This document shows, in pieces, positions 34,067-45,805 of a stretch of 64,000 nt of DNA; within the stretch, counting starts at the first letter, position 1; each line of letters starts with the position of its first letter. The DNA is taken from assembly GCA_017979445.1 (NCBI GenBank), contig CM030713.1, positions 29,913,915 through 29,977,914 of the forward strand, given 5' to 3'. The stretch is from Akebia trifoliata (Eukaryota; Streptophyta; Magnoliopsida; Ranunculales; Lardizabalaceae). The position numbers were made by a program, and so were the translations under genes. The notes under the pieces are model-generated. The model did not search any database and was not told the DNA's origin. It saw only the letters and a list, made by a program, of their open reading frames with translations.

Positions 34067-34191
34067 AAAAATATTACAAAGAATATGCTCCCTTCAAAAG
34101 GAGAGGCATTTTTGTCTTTCGTAGATAAAAATCCAAGTCACTCAATTTATTTCTCCAATTTTCATTACTTGTGCTACTTTTGGATCCTCAT

Positions 34192-34413
34192 CATGGTTTT
34201 AAATCTCATCCAACATCGAGACGACTCATCTAATACATCTCGGTAGCCTCCACCAACGATACGGATAGACAAGTAAAATGTGTATTGGACAAGATTTTAA
34301 ATCACAGTTCATTGTTGAACAAGACAAACTCAAAAATATCAGAAAACTTATTCGAGATGACTCAATCTTGTTCATGAACCAGATGAGACATCAAAACGAG
34401 TTTTAAAACCATG
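34192..34413. mobile_element. hAT-like MITE, family G (copy 4)
   Basis: Starts catggttttaaatctcatcc and ends cgagttttaaaaccatg. Flanking octamers atcctcat and atcctaat differ at one position. Confidence 0.85.
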
Positions 34414-34454
34414 ATCCTAATCAATGTATGTTAATACTATCACGTTTAAATTTG

Positions 34455-34632
34455 ATTAATACTGGAGTGACTTCAGTGGGAGACACACAGGGAAAATCTT
34501 GATGTGGTGGTGCGCGTATGTCCATAGATGCATTATACTCGTTTCTCAGAGAAAATGCATTTATGAGCATGTGCATGCCACCACGTTAAGATATCCCCCG
34601 TGTGTCTCCCGCTGAGGTCACTCTAGCACGAC
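34455..34632. mobile_element. Mutator-like MITE, family M
   Basis: Ends attaatactggagtgacttc and gaggtcactctagcacgact are inverted, and the centre is 'agatgcattatactcg'. The flanks tttaaatttg and tttaagtgaa agree only in part. Confidence 0.65.
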
Positions 34633-35171
34633 TCTTTAAGTGAAATACCCAATCTTAACTTCTGCGGCCACAACCATTCTAGGGGAAATGTACAAACAAG
34701 TCTAATTTGCATTAGTTGTCCTATAATTTTACTTTTGGATTGAACCCATCTCATGAAATAAATAAAAGCATCTTATAATATTGTGGGAAAGTGTTACTAG
34801 AGAAAACAGACACACAAATAATACAAGATTCTTCGGGCCGAGCCCACTTCGTTTAGGAAAAGTTCCCCTTTTGATACTATTTTAACTCTTGAAGTCCAAG
34901 CCCGATAAGATAACATAAAATAATCATATACTCTGTGGATCCATATGTCTAGACTGTTGAGTTGCACATACGTCTGAAGTTGCTATTGGCAACCCAGATT
35001 TTACTTATCACAACCCTATTAAAGATTAAAGCACACCATTCAAACATTACAAAGGTTGGCTTAGATTATTATCTCAACATTATAACGCTCCTTCAAACAA
35101 TTTTATGATTAGGCTCATATAAAATCAAATCCAAAAAATAGAAATCTAGCAAAAAAATAATAATAATAGTT

Positions 35172-35283
35172 GAGAGAGCTTCTATTGGCAACCCAACCTT
35201 TAGTTTTCTAATCATTCACTTATTTTCTTTAATTTTAATTGGGGTGTAATGAATAAAAGTTGGGGTGCCAATAACAGCTCTCT
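35172..35283. mobile_element. MITE, gagagcttctattggcaaccc family, intact
   Basis: The inverted ends are gagagagcttctattggcaa and tgccaataacagctctcta. The inside pairs 'cattcacttatt' and 'aatgaataaaag' loosely. Confidence 0.65.
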
Positions 35284-36529
35284 AAATCAATGACAAAAAA
35301 TAAAATATATTTGTACCCCAACTTTTCCAAATGAGTCAAGGATTGATTTACCCAAAAAGGTTGAAAATCATGTTATTTCGATTAATTTTTCCCTAAATAA
35401 AATATATGTCAAAATTTAAGAATTTGGAGGAGAAAATAAAAATACAAAAAACAAGAGTTGCCAAACAAATCAAAGGTTTTTCTTCCATCTTATATCATTG
35501 TTTTTAAAATGAGTTCTTTTATAATCAGGAAAAAACAAGAAGAAGAAGATTATTTCTAGACAAAATACAAGAATACCCCAATTTAAATTGAAATTTTAAC
35601 GTACCCCGTTTACTTATATTTTGTGAGGGTGAGTTAGGCCCACGGGTTTCTATAAAAGAATGAACCACCCAATTGAAAACTGAAGCTAAGACAAGGTAAG
35701 TGTGTGTTTGGTAATACTTCTGAAGTCTGAACGGAATTGGTCCACCTTTAAAATTCAGACTTCAAAAACTCTATTGTTGTTTATTTCGATTCAAATTTCA
35801 GAATTAAGAATCAAAATTCAGAAGTTTTGATTCAGCGATAAAAGAAACTGGGTGAAGCTAAGACAAATTAAAACAATACATAATCATAAGTCATTATAAC
35901 ATATAATTATATGAAATTAAAACAACCCATAATCAGAAAAAAAATAATAACAATAATATTCGATTTAATGCATGGGTTTTTTATTCACCAACCCGATATG
36001 TGCCAAACTGCAAACTGGTTCGATTAATGCCCCTTCGCAGTTCAGTACAATATGAATGAATCCAATAATACTTACTAATCAATAGAGATGAAAGTGGGTT
36101 CAATGGGTTTTTTTAACTTCAAGTTTCAGCGAAATGAAAAGGGCTACCGAACCTTATAAGGTGGTGTGTATATAGCATTTAAAAATAATAATTTACTTAG
36201 GGCTTGATTTTATAAAGAATGATGCATAGTTTTTATATTATAGTAGGTGACATGTGCTAAAAAAAATTAGGATTTTGTAAGATTAAAATTTTTATAATTA
36301 ATTTCATACAAATGAATACTATAAGTTCTTATGGCATGTGTGAACATGGTTTCTCCCTTTGATTATGCCCAAAAATTATATTCATATTCAAAAGACCAAA
36401 TAATACGCCATTTGCAAATACAGTTTTAAATCTCTCATCTCCACTAAATCTCTTAAACCTATCAAGATTATAAGAACAAAAATAAAAAATTATAGACTGA
36501 TTTTTATTTATTTATTTATTTTTTGTAAT

Positions 36530-36722
36530 CCAAGGAATATCCCCACCTTTGGTGAGACTAATCTACCTGGGACCGCACGCACCATCCAACACCCTGTCAT
36601 ATGTTACGGCATTTTAGTAGTTATATTTTTATGGAGGGGCATGTAGAGACTCGAAGTCACAACATGAGAAGCAAACCCAATTGCTCCTTACCATCTCAGC
36701 TAACCTCCGATGGGTTGGACTG
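36530..36722 (-). mobile_element. tRNA-derived SINE-like element
   Basis: The minus strand has box A ttagctgagatggtaag and box B gacttcgagtctct, then a non-tRNA body with 'catgacagggtg'-type sequence and a T-rich end near 36530. It is probably a full or nearly full SINE. Confidence 0.55.
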
Positions 36723-36746
36723 AAAGTTTGATCTTCCCATGCAAAC

Positions 36747-36763
36747 CCCCCCCCCCCCTCCCC

Positions 36764-36795
<32 letters not shown>
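36747..36795. repeat. Poly-C and (ac)n microsatellite
   Basis: A run of C interrupted by t is followed by about 15 ac units. Confidence 0.95.
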
Positions 36796-36797
<2 letters not shown>

Positions 36798-37231
36798 TGG
36801 TAATTTTGTAATATTTGGAGGATACCTTTAACTATCCTCTAAGTTGTTAAATTTATTGTACCACTATGTTATTGAATCAATTATATCTATTTTGTTTCTA
36901 TTTTTCAAGCTTTCATTAAAAGATTACTTTGATTTTGATTTGAGTTTTGAAATGTCATAATTTTCCAGTTTAATTGGTTTTTGAAGTGCTTCTTGAAAAA
37001 AATATGTTTTTATATATATGTTGATTACTTTTTAGTCATTGATTTGTATCTTAAAAATATTGAAGGGGTTTTTAGTCATTAATTAAAAGGTAATAACATT
37101 TACTTAAGGAAAAACATAACTTTATGTTTCAAATTCCAAGAAGTACAAGAAGCTGAAATAATTCTGAATTACTACTCAGCTATACTGATTTTTTTTTTTT
37201 TTTAATAATTGAATTCTTACGTTTTATCTAT

Positions 37232-37419
37232 GAATAATGCTGAAGTGACCTCAGGCTCGAACCTCATACCTCTCATAGTGCACTTCTTGACATGAAAATG
37301 CATGGGAGCCATAAATGTTTTTCATTGAGATACAAGTGAAAAAGCATCTATGATCCTATCGACTTTCGTGTCAAGAAATACGATATGAGGTTCCAGCTTG
37401 AGAACACTCCAACATGACT
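37232..37419. mobile_element. Mutator-like MITE, family M, with perfect 10-bp TSD
   Basis: The flanks ttttatctat (37222-37231 and 37420-37429) are identical. Ends gaataatgctgaagtgacct and cactccaacatgact are inverted, and the centre has 'aagcatctatgatcc'. Confidence 0.9.
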
Positions 37420-37449
37420 TTTTATCTATTGTCAAAATTTACTTTGATT

Positions 37450-37858
37450 TAGGCCTGTCAATGGATTGGATTTGGATTGGATCAGGGTTAATTTAGTACT
37501 GATCTAATAAGAATCGAATTCGAGGATTGATCCGATAAGTATCGAATAGAACCCTTATCAAATAAGGTTTTTATCAGATCTCATAAGATCGAGATCCAAT
37601 CCATTAACAATTGGATCGGATCCGGATAGGGTAAGTTCAAATCTGATTTCATATATAAAATATAAGTAAATTTTATATATTAATAAATATATAATATAAT
37701 TTAAATATTTTCTAACATATTATTGGATTAGGACATGATTGATCCTAATCCGATCAAATAAGATATCAGATTGAAACCTTATCAAATCAAATCCTTATCA
37801 GAATCCAAAACATTGATCCAAACCTAAAGTTATCGGATCGGATCTATTGACAGCCCTA
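37450..37858. mobile_element. Short hAT-like element
   Basis: Starts taggcctgtcaatggattgg and ends ctattgacagcccta. The flanks ctttgatt and cttagaaa share five of eight bases. Inside there are many ggatc/gatcc motifs in both orientations. Confidence 0.65.
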
Positions 37859-39001
37859 CTTAGAAACAAAAAAAAAAAAAAAAAACAAATTTGACATCTA
37901 AAATAAACACATGTCATCAAAACCGTTAGATTGAAAATAGATAAAAGAGAAGAAACTCTTGCATCGAGTCACGTTTAACGGTCTCTAGTCTAAACAAACC
38001 ATTGAGATGGGAAAACATTGCCAGAGATTCAACTATATCTATCTATCCCCAAAAATCAATACTAATCCCTATAATACGATTTATGTTTGATTGAGAGCCT
38101 CATTAAACATAAAAGTTCATAGGAGAGAGACCTCTCGAAGGACTTTATACTTTCTGACTTCTAGCAGACGCGCAGAAAGACCAAGCCAGCTCGGCTCGTG
38201 ACCGAAGGCATAGCCAAGCCGAGCAAGCCACACAAGGAATCTTCCTTTTTTCATTTTTCTATTTTTATGCTGACTCTCGGTTCGTAGATTCCCACCGTAG
38301 AGTAGAAGAAATCCGGATTACGGTACTGGACGAATGAGTCGTTTTATGCTCACAAACTCCTCGGTGCCTGCCACGTCAAGGTAGTTATGTGACAACTAAT
38401 AAGGGTACTTTTTGTAAATTAGAAAGGTCATTTAGTACACGTGGGTACATGTGATTGGTATATCCCAACTTTTTGTGAGCAAAAAATTTTCCTGGTATGA
38501 ATGGGAAAAGCATCGATACCGAATTTGCCCTTTATTTTGCTGAAGAATCACGTCAGCAACTCACCAACCAGTGCCCTTTATCCTTGTCTGCCACGTGGCT
38601 GATTGTCTTCATTGACCACTGAACCACAAATGTTGGGTCCACCATTGGTGGATCTTCAACATGATTGATCTAGTTTACTATTGGATTAAAGAATTTTTAA
38701 TGGGTTGGAGTTCATGGTGGGCCTCCCTCTATTGAGAGTCAAATGATGAAATATGCTAAAAATAGTGTGGTTCTCTCCTCCTATAGTCAATATCCATCAT
38801 TTTAATAAGGTAAGATTGTGTTTGATCTAATATTTTTTTTAAATTAAAATTATGTTAATTTAGATAAATTATCATAGTCATTGAAAGCTACTCAATGTGA
38901 TGAGTCATGGTCTTTAATTTAATTTTGTCTTTAAGTCATATTTATTGCTAACATGAATAAAATAAAATGTATGGTCAAGATTCATGTTTGGGAATGATAG
39001 A
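37859..39001. other. Intergenic, with a repeat related to 10.4 kb
   Basis: At 38346-38500 an element with gctcacaaa...tttgtgagc ends matches 10380-10545 in reverse. A G-box (ccacgtgg) lies at about 38592, but no gene follows. Confidence 0.4.
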
Positions 39002-39182
39002 AGAGTCGTGTTGGAGTGACCTCTTGACTGGATCTCATATCCCACATCATGACGTGAAAATGTGTAGAAACCATAAATGTTTTTGACTCGTATCTTGAGG
39101 AAAGCATGTATGATTTTTTACATACTTTCACGTCAAGATATACGATACGAGGTACAATCTTGAGGCCACTTCAACATCATTC
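39002..39182. mobile_element. Mutator-like MITE, family M
   Basis: Ends gagtcgtgttggagtgacct and gaggccacttcaacatcattc. The flanks atgataga and atggtata agree at six of eight. Confidence 0.75.
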
Positions 39183-39338
39183 ATGGTATAATTTAACACG
39201 ACTACCAATTTAATGCAATCGTCCTCCTTTATCTAAGTTTGGTGTTGACATTGTAGCGTAAAGGAAACATTGGATCGGTGCAATTTTAGAAAAAAAAAAA
39301 AAAAGATTAAAACAAAATTTTAGACTTATTTTGATTAT

Positions 39339-39462
39339 GAGAGATTCTATTACCACACCAAATTTTGCTAATGCCACCCTAATTTATATATAAATCACCT
39401 AAGAGTCAGAACACATCTTAGGTGTGGCTTTAGCAAAAGTTGGTGTGACAATAAAAACTATC
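39339..39462. mobile_element. MITE of the tattgccacacc family with 9-bp TSD
   Basis: Ends gagagattctattaccacac and gttggtgtgacaataaaaac. Flanks tttgattat (39330-39338) and tttgattag (39463-39471) differ only in the last base. Confidence 0.8.
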
Positions 39463-39471
39463 TTTGATTAG

Positions 39472-40031
39472 ATGGCAAATTTTCGCCATAATCTAAATTG
39501 GTAATTATGAGTGTGACCCATCATTTGAAAACTCATGCAAATTTTCATCTCTCCAATCTTTTAAGTCGGAATAAATGCGTTGAGAGATATTGGGGAGTTT
39601 CAAAATGGGTGAAAGATTTTGCCATCTTTTTTACAAATAATTAAGGTTGGTTGATAGAGTGTTGTACAATAAAATATCTATATTTGCTTTCAATCAATCC
39701 CTAAGAGTTATTCTCAAACAATACTCTCTTATTTGGGAATGGTGTTTACTTCTTTTAATTAATTAAGAGGACTTAATTGTAGCAAATCTAGGAATCTTAG
39801 TTTTCTTTGGATCCTCATCTTGTATTATGCGATGAGCTTTAATTTAATAATATATAAATTCCACAAGAGATTGGAAGATCCGTATTATGTGTGCCATACC
39901 ATACGTGGTAATTCTCAACACAATCCTTGAGCTAAATTTGGTGGGATCCACTAACCCAAGGGACATTTCACCTAATATATATAAATAAATAAAAACATGA
40001 CTCCATTCCCATCTATAACTATTATTTTATG
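39472..40031. other. Intergenic, no gene seen
   Basis: No supported feature was found. Confidence 0.4.
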
Positions 40032-40258
40032 GGTTGGGATCTGTGGACTCGTGAAGAATGACTTATGAGAAAACACATAATCCCAACTGTTTAGATACAT
40101 AATCAAATAGTTGGGATTTATAAATATCTTAATAACTCAAATCTCGAAGATACTTATCTCGAGGATGAATCAAAATTATTGGATTTTGCATTTAAAGGGT
40201 TGGGATCATGTGTTTTTTTATGAGTCCTTCTTAAGAGTTAAGGGATTCTGACCCTTAT
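40032..40258. mobile_element. Foldback MITE, gggttgggatc family
   Basis: Left gggttgggatctgtggact and right agggattctgaccc are weakly inverted, with inner 'cacataatcccaac' and 'gttgggatcatgtg' arms. A second copy lies at 49090-49322. Confidence 0.6.
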
Positions 40259-40321
40259 TTTATTTGACTAAATTATTTTAAAAACGAGAAGCGTGACTCT
40301 ACTTCGAAATATAACTCAATC

Positions 40322-40518
40322 TATGGTTCTAAATTTTGTCCGAGACTGAGACAACTTGTCCTAGTCATCATGATTTCGTCCAACAATGAGAAGAGTTGAC
40401 AAGTCATCTCAAAGGCATATTTTATTTTGACTCGAAGGCATTGTTATAAATCTCGTTTGAGACGACTCAGACTCATTCATGGACAGGACAAGAAGTCAAA
40501 ACGAGTTTTAAAACCATG
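40322..40518. mobile_element. hAT-like MITE, family G (copy 5)
   Basis: Starts tatggttctaaattttgtcc and ends cgagttttaaaaccatg. Flanks actcaatc and gttcaatc agree at six of eight. Confidence 0.75.
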
Positions 40519-41118
40519 GTTCAATCATCTTTCCACTCGTCCCATAACTAAAACATTTTTGCCTTCCCTCTACCTTGGTTATGGCTTGACTAGTATCAAA
40601 AGGTACTTATGCTAAAAATATTAGTTAATAATAAATATTTTAAGATAATTTTAACAACTGAAATTTTCCGAAGGTTTTGAATGAATTAGGTAATTTTTGT
40701 AATATTATAATTTTTTTCTACTATCACCTCATTATTGACTTACTTATAATGATCACCAACATTTTAGTAAAATTGTAGTTTTTTATTAGCATATAAAGGG
40801 TTACTATTTGATTAAGAAAAGAGGAAGAAAAAAAAAGTTAATAAGGTGACAATGCACCATCCTCAACGAAGAACAAGTTTCTACTATTTTAAGATGAAGG
40901 TTTGGAGAATAATTAACTCCCACAGCGTTGGAAAAATATTTGAGAGCAAGAGCAACACCTTTAATAGAATGGATCCGAACACTAATGCAATAAACCATGT
41001 TGGGGAAGTCATGAATCTAGACCTCTTATGTGGCCAATTGAGGTAGGCAAGCATGTAAAACCATGTCTAGGTGCGTCAATATGCTAGGTCAGGCTTGGCT
41101 TTTGACAATTTTTGTTAT
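40519..41118. other. Intergenic, no gene seen
   Basis: A frame at 40846-41046 has no family signal and is probably fortuitous. Confidence 0.35.
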
Positions 41119-41400
41119 GCTGTGTTTGGATTGAGGGAAGGGAAGGGAAGAGAAACTCATTAACAGTGTGTTTGGATTGAGGGAAGGGAAGGGAAGGGAA
41201 GAGAAAATATGCTGTTTTCTCTTCTTTTCCCCTGTTTGGATTGTTAAGTGAGGAGGGAAAAGAAAAAAAATGGAGGGAAGAGAAGGGAAAAAATGTAAAA
41301 TTTTGTTCCCCCCAAAAATGGAGAGACGAGGAGGGAAGGGAGGAGACGAAAATTTTCATTCCAAATTTGTCCTCGTCATTTTGAAAATTTCCAAAGAAAC
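41119..41400 (+). repeat. Purine-rich inverted-repeat end (left) of the fragment-capture region
   Basis: Two successive ends are present. At 41119-41164, ctgtgtttggattgaggg with gaagggaagggaag matches the reverse complement of 47390-47433 at about 44 of 45 positions. From 41166 a second gtgtttggattgaggg end continues for about 220 bases and matches the reverse complement of 48482-48697 at roughly 80 percent ('ttggattgttaagtg', 'atggagagacg', 'cattccaaatttg'). Confidence 0.75.
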
Positions 41401-41834
41401 ATGATATTGGCAGACCAATTATTACTAGTTACACCCCAAGTAATAAAATTCACAGAAACCCTAGAGATGTTTACGAAGGAGACGAAGAAGAAACCGTAGA
41501 GAGAAGGAACTTCAGCGACAAGTTTGAAAGAAAAAGTTGAAAGAAAAAATGGAAAACAAAATGTCCAAATCCAATAACGAAGAGACTCTCGATGATGAAA
41601 ATTCAATTCGAAACGTGAAGCAAAGTTTCAGAGACCAATCCAAGGTAAAGCAGAATCAATGGCATTTGATTTCCAGCGTGATATTTTATTTTATTGTTTT
41701 TCTTTTTAAAGTCGCTCAAACTAAGGAGATTTTGTCGAAACAAGCGGTTAAAATCGCAAAATGAGCAGAAGAACACGAGCAATTTATCAACAAGGTATGT
41801 ATTTGTTTTGAATTTTTTTTTCCAGAACCTAATG

Positions 41835-42590
41835 GGTGTTTGGGTAGTCTTCATCTTATATTTTAGTTTTTTTAATCATTTGGGTTGGTAGATTGTTGGG
41901 TTTTTATTGAAATTTTGTTTTGTTTTGTTTATTTTGGTTCTTTTGAATTGTCTGGGTGTTTGGATTATTGGGTTTTCTACATTTTGGTTGCCTTCATCTT
42001 ATACTTCAGGTATTTTATCATTTGGTTTAGTAAATTTGTTGAGTTTTTATTGAAATTTCGAATTTTTTGTTTGGGTCTTTCGACTTTTCTGGATGTTTGG
42101 ATTAATAGATTTTCTTCAATTGGGTAGCCTTCATCTTATATTTCAGTTATTTACCATTTGGGTTAGTAAATTTGTTGGATTTTTATTGAAAGTTTGATTT
42201 TTTTTGTTTTTGTTTTGTCTTTCGACCTTTCTGGGTGTTTGGATTAATGGGTTTTCTCCATTTGGGTTGCCTTCATCTTATATTTCAGGTATTTTGTCAT
42301 TTGGGTTGGTAAATTTGTTGGGATTTTATTGAAATTTAAAATTTTTTGTTTGGGTTTTTCAACTTTTATGGGTGTTTGGATTAATGGGTTTTCTTCATTT
42401 GGATTGCCTTCATCTTATATTTCAGATATTTTGTCATTTGGGTTAGTAAATTTGTTGGGTTTTTATTGAAATTTCAGTTGTTTGTTTAGATTAATGGGTT
42501 TTCTTCATCTGGATTGCCCTTATCTTATATTTCAGGTATTTTGTTATTCGAGTTAATAGATTTGGTGTTTTTAATGAAATTTTGATTATT
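41835..42590. repeat. Minisatellite of about 110-120 bp units in the GPCAT-like intron
   Basis: About six imperfect units carry 'gccttcatcttatatttcag', 'tttgtcatttgggttagtaa' and 'atttgttgggtttttattga'. Each contains an acceptor-like ttatatttcag. Confidence 0.85.
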
Positions 42591-42599
42591 TTGTCACAT

Positions 42600-43424
42600 G
42601 GTTTCGAATTCTGGTGTTGAGAATATGAGTTTAATTTCGAAAATCTATCTCCATTATGCAGGGAGATTGTTGCCATTCATGAGCAAGGGTTGGTCTCTAG
42701 TTGTTGGTAGGTTAATTGCTCATTGACATCTTGTTAAGCGATTGGATTAGAAGCGAAGTAGAAAAGAAAGGGAATGGTAATTTATAAAGGAATCACAATA
42801 AAGTTTGGCTATTCTACAATTTTTTTACCACTCCATGGTTATATTTCCGCATTGGTCATAGTAGATTGCAAATCTTGTGGAAGTTTCCTTGTCTAGACCA
42901 CGAGGAACGATATGAAATGTTGATAGTTCACGTAACCCATTTCAACCTATCCACCGATCAAGAACAACTGAGAGCATTCAAAATATGCTTCACAGGATGG
43001 CAAAATATGTTTTGTTTTAGATTAAACATCAACTATAATACTAGCAATGGAATATGGTGGAGGTTTAATTGGAGATCTAAATGTAAAAGCTTGTTCCCCG
43101 CTCGTCAAGTCTGGCATTTTTCAAATGAAACTATGAGAGCCAAAGCTGGGGCTCTTCTTTAATGATTGAGGATGTTAGATTCAAACAATATTGTCTTTAT
43201 AAAATTTAGATTAGAAGTGTGTATGGTAAAATAATAGGCCGGAACACTTGTGGATACTCATACGATTGCTATCAAACTTATAATAAGGCCTATATCAAAG
43301 CAAAGGGAAGAGTTTCTTTCAAGAATTAAATAATCATGAAAATAAACTCCCCTATATTGTAGGGTGTGATATAATTTTGATTTTGTTAAGTTTATGCAAG
43401 TCTCATACACCTTTGATCTATCAG
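42600..43424 (+). other. Unrecognised possible exon pieces between GPCAT-like exons
   Basis: A 98-codon open frame at 42866-43162 ends in LFPARQVWHFSNETMRAKAG, and a short exon-like segment (atgcag|ggagattg ... ttgttg|gtaggt) lies at 42660-42710. I do not recognise either. They may be fragments of yet another captured gene. Confidence 0.3.
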
Positions 43425-43520
43425 GATTTCTGCTACTACACCAATACAATTTTCTTGGTCATGCTCCTCCTGTATCCTAGAAACGAAAAGCTTTTCATGG
43501 TTTGCTTCTCCTTTGCAGAG

Positions 43521-45313
43521 GTAAGTGCACTGTCCTGCTTTATTTTGGCACCGTTTAGATAAAATTCTAATTCATATGCCATGAAATATATACTGTTGTA
43601 GTAGCAACCACCAACTAGTAACTATTGGTTAGAAAAGGAATCTTAAATGAGAACAAGAGCTTCCGCATACTCATGACTAGTAACTCCTGTAAAGTTTATT
43701 AGAATGGAAGTATTGAGCACAGTTCTTCCAATTATTTCTATTTTTTGTTTCCTACATAGTAATTAAGTTTCAACCTAGATTTTTAAGCCATCTTTGAAAG
43801 TCTAGTCAAATTGACTCTTTCCTGAGATGTTGCATTTTTAATATTACATGTCATTGAATTAAGTTATTGCTTAACTTATTGTGTTGAATCAGCCACTAGA
43901 GCTTCTTTGTGAATTTGTGTTTTACCATACTTTGCTTCAATTATCTTTTTCTTACTGTCACTTTGGCTAGCACAAAGATTTCCCAACAAAGGTTCATGTT
44001 TCTGTTAAACCGTGTTTCTTCTTACATGGAGATCTAAGTCATCTTTCCATCTTTTCCTTTTATCCATTCTCTCTCGACTGTGGTGTCTCACTCATAATAT
44101 TCATTGAATGTAATCACCTATCAGACGGGATTAATGTTGGCAATTGTGATCCCCACCTTCCCCTTCTCTAGTATTTAGTTATGGTATTGTTCTTGTTGAA
44201 GCTTTCATAGACCATGCTTTATACATCATCTTTTTATATTGTTATACAGGAGTAGCAGAATTTCATTTTTGTTGTCAATTTAGGACTTAGGTTTCCTAAA
44301 TTGCTCTCCACTGGTTTAATTTGCACATCATTTTGTTCTTGTTTCAAAAGGAGGAGTTTTCATCTTTTATTTATTTGCTAGATCAGTGATTTGGAATCTA
44401 ATTTGTAATTGATTTACAAATTAGACGTCTGAAACATAGTTCAGTGCAAAATGACGTGTGGCAAAAGATAAATAAAAGAATTTTTTTTCTAGAAATATAA
44501 CAAAATATTAAGGATTCGAACAGCCTTTTTAATTTCTAGGGGATCAAACTTACAAAAGTATTGTTTGAACAATAATCAAGAAGTCTTTGATCACCCTCAC
44601 GAGGCCATCTTTCAATGTGTCCTACAAAGTTTGAAAATTTCCATTGAAAGCATCCCAACTTCATACCTCCACAACATCTTCACCAAGGGAACTAAATCAA
44701 AGAACACTTTGCACCATCCATCTGATATTCCATAAAAAATGGACCCAATCAGCCTATGGGTACTCTTGCATGCGCGTGTGTTATTATTGGTTTTCTTTGC
44801 ATATGGCCAAACGAGCTCAAAATTTTTTTCTCTTACTAGAGTTGTTTTAAAATTTCTTGATAAAATAGTAGTTTCTGATTTTGTGAATCCTAATAGTAGT
44901 TTCTGATAAAATAGTAGTTTCTGATTTTTCTCTCTTACTAGAGTTATTTTAAAATTTCTTGATGGTCATTTTCTCAAACTCCTTTTACTTGCATATGATT
45001 TGTGCCTCATCTAGATTGGAAAAGTACCCAAATGTGGAAGAAAAAGAAAAAGAAAATAAAATGAGACATGAAAGTTGCTTTGTTGCCTGGGAATGATTTG
45101 CTCCAATAGTAGTGTTCAATTCAGTCAAACAAATTTTATGATATAAATTTCTTACCATTTTGCATAATCTACTGCTGCTTGTATTAAATTAGTTTTACTA
45201 ATAGGTCTTTCTTTTCTAGAACTATTAAGATTTTGTCAACCACACAATATTCTGTTTGATTATTCTTAAACTTGGAGCTTTCTCATCAATTAGTGCCTCT
45301 ATTATGTGTTCAG
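43521..45313. other. Non-coding stretch between gene fragments
   Basis: Intron-like, T-rich sequence. A small duplication (tagtttctgat...tcttactagag) lies at 44835-44945. None of the exons expected upstream of the acyltransferase exon (such as one with the DHHC motif) could be found. Confidence 0.45.
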
Positions 45314-45805
45314 ACAACATATGAAAATTTCCAGTACAGAGCTGATAGTAGGCATAATGTCTACAACTGGGGGTGTGTGAATAATTTTTTTGAAGTATTC
45401 TGCACGAAGATAATGCCCTCGAGAAACAAATTTCATGCTTATGTACAAGAGGAGGTTCAAAGGCCTCACATGGCTCGTACCCGGGAACCAGTACTAGATG
45501 ATTCAGGTGGAGACCCACGTGCCAAGGTAGAAGATGATCTAGAGATAGGTGGAGATCTACTGAAGATCTCCCAGCGTCGTAACTTTGTTGAAGCCAACGA
45601 AGATGTAGATGTACGCAGTAGAGGAAGCAACGGAACACATCATGGTTCTTCTGAGGCTGAATTTGGTTTGGGTTCAGGTCAGCAACCACCGGGACAAGAG
45701 GCACGCCACTTGAGTTGGGGCAGGAGAAGTGGGAGCTGGGAGATAGCACCGGATATTCTCTCCATGAATACTGCAACCACTCAAAACAGAGGCAATAACC
45801 ATTAA
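45314..45805 (+). pseudogene. Last exon of a DHHC palmitoyltransferase (PAT08-like)
   Basis: After a good acceptor (tgttcag|acaaca) an open frame of 163 codons starts TTYENFQYRADSRHNVYN, continues NFFEVFCTKIMPSRNKFHAY, and ends with the plant PAT signature KVEDDLEIGGDLLKIS and EARHLSWGRRSGSWEI before a TAA at 45803-45805. In intact proteins this is the cytosolic tail after the fourth membrane helix; TTxE is the conserved post-helix motif. The DHHC cysteine-rich catalytic domain and all membrane helices are missing upstream, so it cannot be an enzyme by itself. The frame is unbroken, so the copy is fairly young or selectively neutral for a short time. Confidence 0.8.

Larger units (their letters stand above)
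34633..37221. other. Intergenic with small repeats
   Basis: Holds a fragment of the ctattggcaaccc MITE at about 34973-35010, an intact one at 35172-35283, a SINE-like unit at 36530-36722 and a microsatellite at 36747-36795. No gene was seen. Confidence 0.4.
41549..43520 (+). pseudogene. Glycerophosphocholine acyltransferase-like (GPCAT) fragment
   Basis: Pieces of the plant GPCAT family, membrane enzymes that acylate glycerophosphocholine, are present out of a full gene. Exon 1 (41549-41644, ENSIRNVKQSFRDQSK, donor aag|gtaaag) and exon 2 (about 41711-41794, QTKEILSKQAVKIAK then AEEHEQFINK) match the N-terminal cytosolic helix. A TGA at 41762-41764 interrupts exon 2, and its acceptor side is not in phase with exon 1. 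A later exon at 43425-43520 (acceptor atcag|gat, donor gag|gtaagt) encodes [18 protein letters not shown] and [13 protein letters not shown], a membrane segment of the same family. The exon expected between them and everything after is absent. The identification is from remembered family sequence. Confidence 0.7.

Noticed and set aside
38346..38620. Promoter with G-box (ccacgtgg)
   Set aside because: No gene follows within several kilobases, and the adjoining sequence is a dispersed repeat.
40846..41046. 66-codon forward frame and its antisense partner
   Set aside because: Neither shows family motifs, splice context or codon bias.
42866..43162. 98-codon frame as a stand-alone gene
   Set aside because: No family was recognised and it has no promoter or splice context; listed only as a possible captured exon.
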